Shown here piece after piece: positions 38,601-47,127 of a DNA stretch of 64,000 nucleotides (positions are counted from its first letter, which is position 1; every line of letters begins with the position of its first letter). A program made the translations under genes and the position numbers. The notes beneath the pieces were generated by a model, which was given only the letters and a program-made list of their open reading frames with translations, ran no database searches and was not told the DNA's origin. Origin of the DNA: Myxocyprinus asiaticus (lineage: Eukaryota > Chordata > Actinopteri > Cypriniformes > Catostomidae); contig NC_059374.1 of the NCBI RefSeq assembly GCF_019703515.2, positions 14,854,245-14,918,244 of the forward strand, written 5' to 3'.

Positions 38601-41128
38601 GCAACTCACAATCTTAACATCTCTTGCAACATATCTACGGGCCCGCGGCAGACAACTGGTAACATTTTTCACATTTTTGCACATCATGTGTATCCGTAGC
38701 AGACAAACAAACATGCCGTTCTGTGCATGTAAAGTTTTGGTGGTAAATCCAAAGAGACAGACACCCACTGACCACTTTATTAGGTACACCTGTACACTTA
38801 CTTATTCATGCAATTATATAATCAGCCAATCGTGTGGCAGCAGTCATGCAGATTACGGGTCAGAAGCTTCAGTTAATGTTCACATCAACCATCAGAATGG
38901 GGAAGAAATCTCAGTGATTTCGACCATGGAATGATAGTTTGTGCCAGACGGGCTGGTTTGAGTATTTCTGTAACTGCTGATCTCCTGGGATTCTGATGAA
39001 CAGCAGTCTCTAGAATTTGCTCAGAATGGTTCAAAAACAAAAACATCTGGTGAGCGGCAGTTCTGCGGACGGAAACGCCCTGTTGATGAGAGAGGTCAGC
39101 GGAGAATGGCCAGGTTCAAACTGACAGAAAGGCTACAGTAACTCAGAAAACCACTCTGTACAATTGTAGTGAACAAAATAGCATCTCAGAATGCAGGACA
39201 TGTCAAACCTTGAGGCGGATGGGCTACAACAGCAGAAGACCACATCGGGTTCCCCTTCTGTCAGCCAAGAACAGAAAGCTGAGTCTGCAGTGGGCACAGG
39301 CTCACCAAAACTGGACAGTTAAGGACTGGAAAAGCCTAGTCTGATGAATCTCGATTTCTGCTGAGGTACACAGGTGCACACACTGCAGCCTCAGCTTTCT
39401 GTTCTTGGCTGACAGAAGTGGAACCCGACGTGGTCTTCTGCTGTTGTAGTCCATCCGCCTCAATGTTCGACGTGTTGTGCATTTTGAGATGCTGTTCTGC
39501 TCACTACAATTGCACAGAAGGCTTACCTGAGTTACCGTAGCCTTTCTGTCAGCTCAAACCAGTCTGACCATTCTCTGTTGGCCTCTTTCATCAACAAGGT
39601 GTTTCCGTCCCAAGAACTGCCGCTCACTGGATGTTTTTGGCTCCACTCTGAGTAAACAATAGAGACTGTTGTGCATGAAATCCCAAGAGATCAGCAGTTA
39701 CAGAAATACCAAAGCACCAAAAATCATGCCACGGTCGACATCACTGAGATCAAATTTTTTCCCCATTCTGATGGTTGATGTTACTAGTTGATGAAGCTTC
39801 TGACCCATATCTGAATGATTTTATGCACTGCACTGCTGCCACACGATTGGTCCAAGTGGGAAATACCCTAAGTAAATGCTTGCAGAGGTGTGTAAAACAC
39901 TATAAACAATTTTATCTGTTGATAATTGTAAATCTGCTAAATAAATATTTCTTTATATCTCATCTTTCGATCATTGGAAAACAGACCACTATATGATCAG
40001 AATCAAGAGATACCAACATCAGACTTTGAATGGAACGCAGCATAAACCTCACACAGAATTATCCACATAAATACACCGACTAACTGGATTTTAGTTAAAT
40101 TAAGTTTCTCAACAGTACCAAACAGTAGTGATATACTTTTTCCAGGTTCAACAGTCACGCAGCCATTGAAAGGCAGTGCAGTTAGGACTGAGCCAGACCG
40201 CAAACGGAAGGAACCCTACTCGCACTCTGCTTCCAGCCAATCAGAGGACACCAGGAAGAGATCCCACCATTCCGATCCTGAAAGTGGTCCTCCAGAGCCG
40301 AGAAGGCGGTCGGAGGTGTTCCGGCAGAGAGAGGAAAGCCCATCTACCTCCTTGGACCAAGTCAGTGACAGTGAGGTAGAAGAAGAGGAGGAGAGGGAGA
40401 ACGAGTGGGACCATACTCCGAGCAACAAACGGGTAAAGAGTGAGAATGGGGCATTGAAACAAGGCAATGGTGCCAATGGAGCAGGTGAGATCCATAATGG
40501 CCGAGCTGTGATCCAGCATCTAAAGAGCATAGTAACCAGTTCTAGCTCGAGTATCAAGACGGAACAGGAGGTGATGGGGACAAGTATAGGTTCAGGGTCT
40601 GGGAGACGCTGGAGCCAACCTCCGCCCAGCTTGCATGCATCCAGTGGAGGAAACAATGGCAGCAGTCCACCTTCCCAGCCCCCAAATTCCACCCCATCTG
40701 AAGCTCAACCCAAGGGTCTGTTCAACCCACCATCCCCAACCATGTCTCCACCCATCTCAGCTTCGCCCCTACCTAGAGATGATCGGTCCATTCACGGAGG
40801 GTGTGTTCCGGACTTTGAGCTACTCCAGAGACTGACTGCGAGTGGGGCGGCGGGACGTATGCTCTTTCACCCCTTGGCTCTTGGCCCACAGGGGCCTCAG
40901 AGTCTCTATGCTCCCAGTACTATTCGTTATGCCCCACCTGAGATGCCTACAGTGCAAGGACACCGCTCAGACCACACTGCCAAAACTCCAGCTTTCTTCC
41001 CCCACCTCCAGAGGATCACTTCTCTGCCTCCCTTCAGTGGCTTTTCCCCCACGGAACCGCCCTTTACTCCAAATCTGCCCTTCTGTATGAATGGACTGAG
41101 GGGGGCTGCTGGGACAGATGAGGATTGA
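17075..41128 (+). CDS. npas1: npas1, neuronal PAS domain protein 1 (partial, 9 exons, bHLH part missing)
   Basis: Class I bHLH-PAS transcription factor; the family acts in the nucleus as a heterodimer with ARNT-type partners and is mostly a repressor in neural tissue. Spliced exons: 17075-17142, 19925-20014, 31503-31677, 32602-32714, 32916-33112, 33477-33583, 34558-34705, 37236-37348, 40146-41128. All junctions are GT..AG and all phases join, giving about 664 residues to a TGA stop. PAS-A, PAS-B and a Ser/Pro/acidic tail are readable. NPAS1 is preferred over NPAS3 because of [12 protein letters not shown] in PAS-B, VIHVTGR at the PAS-A/B linker, and C-terminal TIRYAPPEM and FPHLQR, which resemble NPAS1. 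The N-terminal bHLH exons were not found in 1-17074 and probably lie upstream. tmem160 lies convergently downstream, as in human. Confidence 0.92.
17169..17203. repeat. (TA)n microsatellite
   Basis: 35 nt of TA just inside the intron after the first visible npas1 exon. Confidence 0.95.
17295..17660. mobile_element. possible Tc1-like relic
   Basis: Starts with ACAGTGTCTAAAAAGTATTT and contains degenerate text resembling Tc1 internal regions, in the intron after the first visible npas1 exon. No open frame and no clear opposite end. Confidence 0.35.
18161..18200. repeat. (AAAT)n microsatellite
   Basis: Ten tetranucleotide units in npas1 intron DNA. Confidence 0.95.
18913..19440. mobile_element. 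TTAAAGG-family MITE in npas1 intron
   Basis: AGTTCACCCAAAAATGAAAA at the left (terminal bases decayed) and GCGTGAACTATTCCTTTAA at the right. Internal CCAAACCTGTATGACTTTCT is inverted near 19360. Confidence 0.75.
19925..20014 (+). CDS. npas1: npas1 exon: PAS-A core
   Basis: Exactly 90 nt and 30 residues, phase 0 at both ends. It begins SLDGFVFVV and ends with [16 protein letters not shown], the hallmark of the NPAS1/NPAS3 PAS-A core. The acceptor TTTGCAG and donor CAG|GTGAGA are both strong. Being symmetric (0,0), this exon could be skipped without breaking frame, but that would remove the PAS-A beta-scaffold. Confidence 0.95.
22190..22565 (+). repeat. AT-rich imperfect tandem units
   Basis: Units starting near 22330, 22421 and 22505 each contain ATNATCAAAGANAATT followed by a second ATTATTAATT-like part and an AACATTNAT segment. 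Spacing is about 85-91 nt. Each unit can form a small hairpin. An earlier decayed unit may start near 22192. Confidence 0.6.
22570..24260. mobile_element. candidate solo LTR or unclassified long repeat
   Basis: Starts TGATGGGGCACCACCCTGG after AT-rich tandem units and ends near ATGAGGTCCAACA, so it has TG..CA ends. 22960-24130 is clearly richer in G+C and CpG than its neighbours and carries open frames on both strands (for example 23564-24067 +, 23857-24150 -) with no recognisable product. No flanking duplication, primer-binding site or retroelement genes were identified, so this call is tentative. Confidence 0.3.
22912..22960. repeat. (GT)n microsatellite, interrupted
   Basis: GT tract broken by GACA and AT near 22923 and 22937, at the edge of the GC-rich candidate LTR. 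A second GT tract lies at about 23184-23206. Confidence 0.93.
24690..25445. repeat. interspersed repeat, CTTTACAAATAAAAATGACT end
   Basis: Contains TTTCTCCCAAGGTTATTTTT, TTATGGAGTTTTATGTTCCT and a terminal AGCACTTTACAAATAAAAAT, text I recognise from many teleost genomes as a dispersed repeat. No coding content. The class is uncertain. Confidence 0.5.
25913..26332. mobile_element. TIR element with GCTCTGTTCC ends, containing a second MITE
   Basis: GCTCTGTTCCGAAACCTGGT at the left and CTAGGTTTTGGAACAGAAC at the right. 25993-26203 is a nested element with GAGGCCATGTACACACTAAT and ATTAGTGTGGATGTGGCCTC ends; the same nested family occurs at 49877-50060. Confidence 0.7.
27370..27885. mobile_element. 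Tc1-like relic with internal duplication
   Basis: Ends with AAGTGTCCAAACTTTTGACT (about 27858-27877), a terminal motif of another fish Tc1 family. Two diverged direct copies of a block containing CTCTCAACNAACTTNNTGAGG and GGAGTTCCCATATAT start near 27381 and 27600, separated by about 220 nt. The block resembles the reverse strand of a transposase coding region. No intact frame. Confidence 0.6.
28705..28980 (+). repeat. 138-bp tandem duplication
   Basis: 28705-28842 and 28843-28980 are two adjacent copies that differ at about two visible positions (TATAAT/TAAAAT and CCCTTACG/CCCGTACG). Each holds GTGCAGGGACGTCTTGGAAC. Low divergence means a recent event. In the 11.5-kb npas1 intron. Confidence 0.92.
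29941..31025. mobile_element. TTAAAGG-family MITE split by another insertion
   Basis: Left TTAAAGAAATAGTTCACACC and right GAGTGAACTATTCCTTTAA. The middle (about 30350-30880) is unlike the family: CTGCTGCTGCA motifs and a GC-richer block with TTCGCGG/TTGCGG. It is probably a nested insertion of unknown type. Confidence 0.6.
31474..31494 (+). promoter_or_regulatory. (TG)n tract at the npas1 3' splice site
   Basis: A 21-nt TG repeat ends 8 nt before the AG of the exon starting at 31503. UG repeats in RNA bind TDP-43 and CELF-type regulators; here the tract replaces a pyrimidine run. Regulatory role is inference. Confidence 0.55.
31503..31677 (+). CDS. npas1: npas1 exon: end of PAS-A and linker
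   Basis: Begins [20 protein letters not shown], the end of PAS-A, and continues into a Ser-rich linker ending in TPEP. Enters in phase 0 and leaves in phase 1; donor CCAG|GTAACG. The acceptor is unusual: a 21-nt TG repeat (31474-31494) followed by TATGTTCAG occupies the place of the usual polypyrimidine tract. Confidence 0.94.
31877..32410. mobile_element. Tc1-like deletion derivative in npas1 intron
   Basis: The left end reads ACAGTACTGTGCAAAAGTTT, a terminal motif typical of fish Tc1-like elements. The right end, GCCTAAGTACTGTA, is its inverted counterpart with an internal deletion. The internal text resembles the reverse strand of a Tc1 transposase N-terminal region but has no long open frame. 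About 534 bp, non-autonomous. Confidence 0.7.
32602..32714 (+). CDS. npas1: npas1 exon: inter-PAS linker
   Basis: Reads [20 protein letters not shown] then GYK, matching the conserved block between PAS-A and PAS-B of NPAS1 ([22 protein letters not shown]). Enters in phase 1, leaves in phase 0; acceptor TTTAG, donor AAA|GTAAGA. The preceding [10 protein letters not shown] is a variable linker. Confidence 0.95.
32916..33112 (+). CDS. npas1: npas1 exon: linker into PAS-B
   Basis: Starts [17 protein letters not shown], then [13 protein letters not shown] and [18 protein letters not shown]. The [12 protein letters not shown] block and start of PAS-B are diagnostic of NPAS1/NPAS3. Enters in phase 0, leaves in phase 2; acceptor ATCAG, donor AACAG|GTAACT. 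The intron before it is only 201 nt. Confidence 0.95.
33477..33583 (+). CDS. npas1: npas1 exon: PAS-B
   Basis: Encodes [20 protein letters not shown] and then the [13 protein letters not shown] segment, the PAS-B ligand-fold core. Enters in phase 2 (split Arg codon), leaves in phase 1; acceptor TTTTGTAG, donor GACT|GTAAGC. IRQSH matches NPAS1 better than NPAS3 (IRHSH). Confidence 0.95.
33671..33893. mobile_element. MITE with CCGATATATCGG-type ends in npas1 intron
   Basis: GTAGTGGACGACTGATATCG at the left and GATATATCGGTCTATCACTA at the right are inverted. 223 bp between PAS-B exons, AT-rich inside. Confidence 0.65.
34558..34705 (+). CDS. npas1: npas1 exon: PAS-B end and PAC
   Basis: Reads [20 protein letters not shown], then [13 protein letters not shown] and [12 protein letters not shown], the C-terminal PAS-B strands plus PAC motif. 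[12 protein letters not shown] distinguishes NPAS1 from NPAS3 (KGQCVTKYYRWMQ). Enters in phase 1, leaves in phase 2; acceptor CTCCTAG, donor CTCAG|GTGAGC. Confidence 0.95.
35561..35616. repeat. (TA)n microsatellite
   Basis: 56 nt of TA in the 2.5-kb npas1 intron. Confidence 0.97.
36515..36534. repeat. (GT)n microsatellite
   Basis: 20 nt of GT in the same intron. Confidence 0.93.
36635..36750 (+). repeat. dispersed repeat shared with 62608-62740
   Basis: GGTCACCCTGGGCTTTGAGC and ATAACAAATAATATTA occur here and, with changes, at 62608-62740 in the same orientation. Family unknown. Confidence 0.6.
37236..37348 (+). CDS. npas1: npas1 exon: post-PAS linker
   Basis: Begins [18 protein letters not shown], aligned with the P-LD--QLP segment directly after PAS-B in NPAS1. 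The rest is Ser/His/Pro-rich and low in conservation. Enters in phase 2, leaves in phase 1; acceptor TTTTCAG, donor CAAG|GTATGT. Confidence 0.9.
37878..38584. mobile_element. TIR DNA element in npas1 last intron
   Basis: The left end AAGTCTGGTTCACACTGTA and right end TACAGTGTGAACTGGGCTT are inverted repeats of about 19 bp. Internal ACGATTTT / AAATCTTAC motifs continue the similarity. No transposase. It sits directly upstream of the inverted transposon pair at 38772-39850. Confidence 0.7.
38772..39850. mobile_element. head-to-head inverted pair of DNA-transposon 5' parts
   Basis: Starts at CCACTTTATTAGGTACACCT, a common teleost transposon terminus. 38826-39306 and 39371-39850 are inverted copies of each other (both contain CAGCCAAGAACAGAAAGCTG or its complement, and the CAATCGTGTGG segment at the far ends), with about 64 nt between. 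The text is decayed transposase-like sequence with stops in every frame. The right arm lacks the CCACTTTATTAGG terminus. The transposon family is not certain. Confidence 0.78.
40146..41128 (+). CDS. npas1: npas1 terminal coding exon, C-terminal regulatory tail
   Basis: 983 nt, entering in phase 1 (split Gly codon) after TTTTTCCAG and ending at TGA 41126-41128. Seen: basic DRKRKEP, a mixed-charge RKRSHH..PRRRSE region, an acidic [10 protein letters not shown] run, [18 protein letters not shown], long Pro/Ser stretches, then [10 protein letters not shown] and [10 protein letters not shown] near the C terminus. VKSE (40433-40444) and IKTE (40553-40564) match the sumoylation consensus; human NPAS1 has KRIKVE at the comparable place. 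The exon is longer than in mammals, whose tail is more compact. The long antisense and +1 open frames here are shadows of this exon. Confidence 0.93.
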
Positions 41129-42470
41129 GAGAGAGAACATAGAGAGAGAGAGAGAGAGAGAAGATAATGAAAAGAGGAGTCAGTGGAAGAGATAAGGAAT
41201 AGGGCACAATGCTAAAATATTAAAATTAAAATAAAAAAAAAAAGGGACTAAAAGTTTTTCAAACAGTCTTCCCAGTGTCCTTTCCAGTTTCTTCTGTGTA
41301 AATTTGTTAGTGTGTCTTCCTCTCTCTGGACAAAACAGTTAAAGCCATACTGAATATATGAAGGACATCAGGCAATGACATGTTAGTGGTCATCAATAGG
41401 GCCAAAGGGTCTGAGCATTTGGATGTATGGAGGAGTTTCATCGTGGGCAGGGGGAGAACTAAGAACATTATCCTGTACAGTAAAAATTTAAAGATACTCA
41501 AGCCACCATTTGGGGTTCCTCAGCTTCCACACCAGCAGAACCCTCTGAAGAACCTCTGGGCACCCTTTAAAGGAGCATCAGATATTCTATTTATGTACTC
41601 TAGGAACTTAAATACATAGCTCAAGCATCTTGAAGCCCTTCCCTTATGATGGGGTTACTGAAGGGACCATTGACAGACCTTAAGAGTTTTTTTATAGTTC
41701 TTGCAGGAACTAAGACTAAGTTTCTTAGGGAACTGAAAGGGTGTCTGGAGGATCTCCAAAAGGCTCCACCTGTGAGGCATCTGAGGAACCACAAATGGTG
41801 CCTTGAATATCTTTTATTTTTTTACAGAGTGGGCCCACTAAGGTGGCCTACTCATTGGGCAGCGGTCCTGGGAATATGCAAGTACGGACAAAAGCAGCAT
41901 GGCAGGCAGTTGCCAAAAAAGACATTCCAATGAAAAGATACACAAGAAAGCACAGTCCACAGAGGGATTGTACTAATAATGCGAGTTTAGAACTTTTGAA
42001 CACTGTAGAATTTTGATTTTTGTAAAAAAAAAAAAAAAAAAAAAGATAATTGTCTTTAAACAAAAGAATCACTTAAAAAATGAGTTATTCAAAGTTCACA
42101 GCCATATATAGCAACACTGCATTTGGAGAATACATATGTTCAAAGGCTCCAAAAACCTATGACCCACAAGTATCATAGACTAACTTTCCTATCAAGTAAA
42201 TTTGGGTCTGTTGGGGGTGGTGGGTGGGTTGGGTAAGTGTGTCTATTTGTCATGTATCATGTCCAAGCACTTATAGTATATTGTTGCATACATGTGGCAC
42301 TTCATCCATGACCATGCACTCTAGTTCTCCTACTGTATAAAACCACAAGAATTGAGTTTACAGCAGTTGGGTCAAAAACAAGAGATTCTAGCCATGTGCG
42401 AGAACATTGTAAGTAATATAAAGGTGAGATATTAAAAATAAAACCCCACTATGTAAAGCTAAGGCACAGG
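41129..42470 (+). other. npas1: putative npas1 3' UTR
   Basis: Follows the stop directly. It starts with a GA microsatellite (41126-41162) and holds AATAAA candidates at 41230-41235 and 42437-42442. The second lies just before a TIR transposon beginning at 42472, so a transcript end near 42460 is plausible. Two open frames here (41380-41619, 41646-41933) have no recognisable product. The true polyadenylation site cannot be fixed from sequence. Confidence 0.4.
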
Positions 42471-42471
42471 A

Positions 42472-43127
42472 GCTCTGTTCCAAAACCTAGTGATCTGACA
42501 ATCTAGAAAACATTTTGAGAACTCGTAGGTCAGTTCCAAACAGTAGCAACAAAATTATGCTGCCTTCTAAGATTGCTTGTTTTGGTCAAATTCTAAAGCC
42601 ATGGGCATACTTCGGATGACCGCGTTCTGGATCAGATCGTGCCCGATTGACCGCGTTGCCTTTCAAAGTATACTCTTTTGACTGCGAGTGAATACGAACG
42701 CGTTTGATGCATGCACACTGCCACTGCTTTGCGATACACTCCACACAATGGCTGGTGGCTGCGCCGACAAAGCCCACAGACTAGGATTTTGCACATATTG
42801 AGAAAATCTGGGCTGCATGCCGACAGTCCGCTCAGACTGTGCTGATGATAAAATTTGCTTAACGCATACTATGCATGGAGCGATCAGTAACGCGGAACAC
42901 CGAAGTATACTTTGGGCTTAAGGCAGCATTGTATGAATCCTTCACAGAGAAGACAACTCCAGAATGCATTTTGATGAACTCTTGTGAAGAAATTCATCCA
43001 AAAAAATTAGTATAAATATATTTCATTCAGTACTGTCATTTTTGTGCTGATTATAGTATTATGTTGTTATCTTAGCAACATGCTACCATCCAAGCAAGGC
43101 AGCTCACTCAGGGTTTGGAACGGAGTC
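42472..43127. mobile_element. TIR element with GCTCTGTTCC ends, containing a CATACTTCGG element
   Basis: Outer ends GCTCTGTTCCAAAACCTAGT and GGGTTTGGAACGGAGT. Inside, 42596-42919 has inverted ends AAGCCATGGGCATACTTCGG and CCGAAGTATACTTTGGGCTT. Right-half fragments of the outer family occur near 5690-5756 and 36890-37028. Confidence 0.68.
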
Positions 43128-43354
43128 AGGGTTTAAGACATGGTCTACTTTTAGATGTGTTTTTATAACATTCTTTTGTTTCAGAAACCTTCAACTAAAA
43201 TAGACCTATTTTGAGTTAAAGTTGTAAGTGCAAAAATCTTTAAAGACTTATTCTTCAAGAATCAGTGGCTAAAGTTCCAGAATTGGCTTCCTCGGACATA
43301 AAAATGTAGGTTTGTACCTGGCATGAAATGGTGGTCACTAAAGGACTGCAGAGC

Positions 43355-43532
43355 TAAGGGATAGTTCATCCAAATATGAAAATTCTGTCGTCAACACAAA
43401 AGTAGTTTAGCAAAATGCTGAGGCTGTTTGTTTCCATTTTCCCCATTGTTTTCAAGCGCAAAAAAGGCCAAATGTGTCTACAAACTCAAAAAAGTAGAGA
43501 ATTTTCATTTTTGAATTTTGAATTCCTTTAAA
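43355..43532. mobile_element. short TTAAAGG-family MITE
   Basis: TAAGGGATAGTTCATCC at the left and TTTTGAATTCCTTTAAA at the right, 178 bp, heavily internally deleted. Lies downstream of npas1. Confidence 0.55.
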
Positions 43533-45891
43533 GGGTCAAGAAACCCCAAAGCACATTTTTTTAGATGTTAACGGATATGTACAGGTTGCACATCATTAAA
43601 AACAATTATAGCCTTCGTTATATTTATTGTTAAGGGGAAAGTGGTTATTTTTTCATTTTACTGAGCCATTGCCTTTTTCTGGTTTAAAATCGAAAGTTGA
43701 AGCAATGTCACAGAATATAAGGTAATGTGTAAACTCTGAGTTGTGGTTGGAAGTAGAGTACACTAATATGTCATTATTCATAAGAAGGAATGCTTCCATC
43801 CAATCACAGTGCTGCCTCAGCCTGATCTCGCATTACAGTGAGAATTCAAACTCATTCACAGACATAACAGACCATGAAAATTATCAAGTTTTGCTAACTA
43901 ATGAATTCACAATGAAGATAACAGGATTCAATAAACAGTAATTGCATCAATCATGAGGACAAATAAAAGCTTCGCCATTTTCTGGGTCTTTGGTTGTTTG
44001 TTTTTGTGTATGTGCGTTTCTCTGCCCATGCAGTATTATCAGATGTAAGTGGTTTTCAGTAGCACTAAATGATATGAGATGATCTTTATTTGTATTTGTG
44101 ACTTGAGGATGAATGTGTAAATAATTACGAGAGTCAGTCCTATAACATCAGCACATGGTGTTACCTTAACCTTTGCCATCACTGTGACTCTAACTTCTTT
44201 ATGATGTTTGTGAATATACAGCGCCATGAGCATTACATGAAAATGATACCCTGTAAAGATTATTATGATAATCCAAATTACAACAATAAACTTTATTCCA
44301 GTAATGGAGCACTTTTTTATGTCATTTTTGTCATCAGTCTTGTTTTGAAGCCGTTTTTCACACCAGTTGCATGCTTCAAAACTTTCAAACATTTGAAGTC
44401 AGTGTATGTCTTGAATAGCGTAAAGGGGATTGCTTTCCGATTTGAAAAGTGAACATTCAAAAGGATTAACAATCAGCTATTATCTTGTGTAAATTTGGCA
44501 ACCCACAGCGGTCCATGTTAACAAGTTCAAAAGAGGAGGAAAAGAAAGAAAAGATGAAAGATCATGGATTGGATTGATGTGATAAGCTGCTTCTACAACA
44601 GCTCCCTCTGGGAGAACATGTAAGCTACCCAACTCTGTCAACTCTTCCTCTGCACTCACAATAAAGCCTTCTGATTGGCGTTCATCATAATTCGTGTACA
44701 GATTCATAACTCTCGGCCCGTGTCTTTGAAGCGGAGTCGGTGAGTAGCCCGCTGTCAGATTAATAGGCCGGAGGGTCAAGACAAAGGCAGACGTTGTGAT
44801 TGAAACGCAGAGCGTGCTGCTGTAAGCGATGGTGTTGTGTTGTTTCAAGAAACCCCAGGGAGGGGCTCTGACATTGAAGACAGGTTTAAACCTGTTTTAC
44901 ATTCAAGTGGCAGGCCTCAGTTCATTAGTGTGAGGATCATTCCCTCTTGACGAGTAAAGGAATTGCATACCAAATAAGCACAGTTGTTGGGGAGAAAAGG
45001 CGAATGGCCGGACCGTGTGCGTGCGCATACAATAACTCGGCTGAGACCCAAAGTTTCTCCTCTAAAATATCCTCCACGCTCATCTTAACTGGCATGTAAA
45101 CAGGAGTCATTTGACTTTTACAGGCAATTGAGGTGATAGAGCAATACAGAAAAAAATTATATATATATTCACGTTTTCAGTGATCTTGTTACAAATTCAT
45201 CTTTCGACAATGGCAGTTTAATTTTCAGTTTAAAGCTGAAGTGTGTCATTTGTGCACCACCAAACGGAATTGCAAAAATAATCACCAATCTGTTTTCAAA
45301 CAGATTCCAGAAAACTCACCGTCTATCATTGGCTGTACAAACAGATAGTCCCGCCCCAAACTCATGCCATTAGTCGAACCAGTGTTGCTGTGTCGGGCTG
45401 GATGGGATGCTTAAACAGTGTTACACTAAAAGGTGAAATCAACCTAAAAATGGGCTAAAGTTGGGATACATTAAGAAATTTTAACACTGAAAAAATTACA
45501 CACATCTGCTATAACATACTAGTTCCTACATACATTTATATGATATAAATGCAGGTCTGTGTGATTATGAACTGTTCATGTAACACAGGTGAGAAGTTTA
45601 GGTGGTGGAGATCCATGTTTGGGCACTGTGCCCTTTAGCCATTTGGCAGCCCTTGTAGACGCCCTGAATGTGAAACAGAGATGAGCCCACTCGGAGAGAG
45701 ACAGACAGACCGCGGGCCTACTGCACTGAGACAAGCCCAGAATCAGTAACTAACAAACTGCACCAAAACACCAGACGATGAGGAGGAGCTTTAAAATAGG
45801 CAAGAATAGAGAATGTCTGGCATGGTTTCACTTCCCTTCTTTAGCTTGCAGTGTTGGGGAATATAACTAAAAGTAGCAGCGCTAAATACTT

Positions 45892-46440
45892 TATTTACTC
45901 ACCCTCATGCCATCTCAGATGTGTATGACTTACTTTTTTCTGTTGAACACAAATGAAGATTTTTAGAAGAATATCTCAGCTCTGTAGGTCCATATACTGC
46001 AAGTGAATGGTGGCAAGAACTTTGAAAATCAAAAAAGCACATAAAGGCAGCATAAAAGTAATCCATACGACTCCAGTGTTTAAATCCTTATCTTCAGAAG
46101 CGATATGATAGGTGTAGGTGAGAATCAGATCAATATTAAGTATTTTTTTACTCTAAATCTCCACTTTCACTTTTACGTCTAAAAGCCACATGTGGTAACT
46201 GTTTAGTTTCACTTTCTTATCTGTAAGTGAAAGTGGAGATTTGTAGTAAAAAAATACTTAAATATGTATTTAACCACTGGAGTCATATGGATGACTTTTA
46301 TGTTTCCTTTATGTGATTTTTGGCACTACAAATGTCTGATCACCATTCACTTGCATTGTAAGGACCTGCAGAGCTAAAATATAATTCTAAAAATATTTAT
46401 TTGTTTTCTGCAAAAGAAAGTAAGTCACACATCTGGGATG
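45892..46440. mobile_element. TTAAAGG-family palindromic MITE lacking termini
   Basis: CTCACCCTCATGCCATCTCA onward, with the CTCCACTTTCACTTTTAC centre and its inverted partner near 46205-46225. A further half-copy (46441-46560) repeats the centre. The outer TTAAAGG ends are gone. Confidence 0.7.
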
Positions 46441-47127
46441 TTAATCCTTTTTTACTACACTCTCACTTTCACATCTGAAAGTCATATGTGGCACCGGTTT
46501 AGTTTCACTTTCACATCTGAAATTGAAAGTGCAGATTTATAGTAAAAAAGGAAGTGTGGACCAATCATTCAAAGTCCATGCTGGATGGAAACATAGCTAC
46601 TGACACTTTTGTCAACTTGGTTAAAAAGTACAAAAACTTTTTTTTAATTGTTTGGTAAAATAGTTTGGTGTGGTGGAAATTGTGCCACAACTATGGAACT
46701 GTCATAATTTTTGGAAAAAAAATATGGACATAATTTTCACACAATACATGAACACTGAAATGGCTTATGTTTATTTCACTCTGTTTTAATTAGCATAGTT
46801 TTAAACATGTTATAATTTGTATAATGGATTTTGATAGTTTAATATTGAAACTCTGGGTGTGGGACAAGGCTAAAACAATCAAATCTGTGCACAAAAGTGA
46901 ATTAAAAAAAAAAAAAAAAGTGAAAAGTACCAAATGAAAAGCAATGATGGTTGAAAAAAACAACCATAAATCACTTGTAAAACCATCTAACATAAATGGT
47001 CACATTCAATTTACTTAAGCAAGTATTTATCAATGATTAGTTCTGAACAAAGAAATTAGTTCTGCATGTGTGTCATGAATTTGGCCCATTGCACTTTATT
47101 ACATCTTTTTTCTAGTTAAAATATTTA

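Larger units (their letters stand above)
37349..40145 (+). other. npas1: npas1 last intron (2.8 kb)
   Basis: GTATGT..TTTTTCCAG. Mostly occupied by the TIR element 37878-38584 and the inverted transposon pair 38772-39850. Confidence 0.85.

Noticed and set aside
40216..40692. 158-codon antisense open frame
   Set aside because: Shadow of the npas1 terminal exon, caused by its high Ser/Pro/Glu codon bias.
17075..41128. Identification as npas3
   Set aside because: PAS-A is equally compatible, but PAS-B ([18 protein letters not shown]), the linker (VIHVTGR) and the C-terminus (FPHLQR) match NPAS1 better, and the tmem160 neighbour fits NPAS1.
44039..44392. 117-codon antisense frame with hydrophobic run
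   Set aside because: AT-rich random frame, no partner exon or recognisable family.
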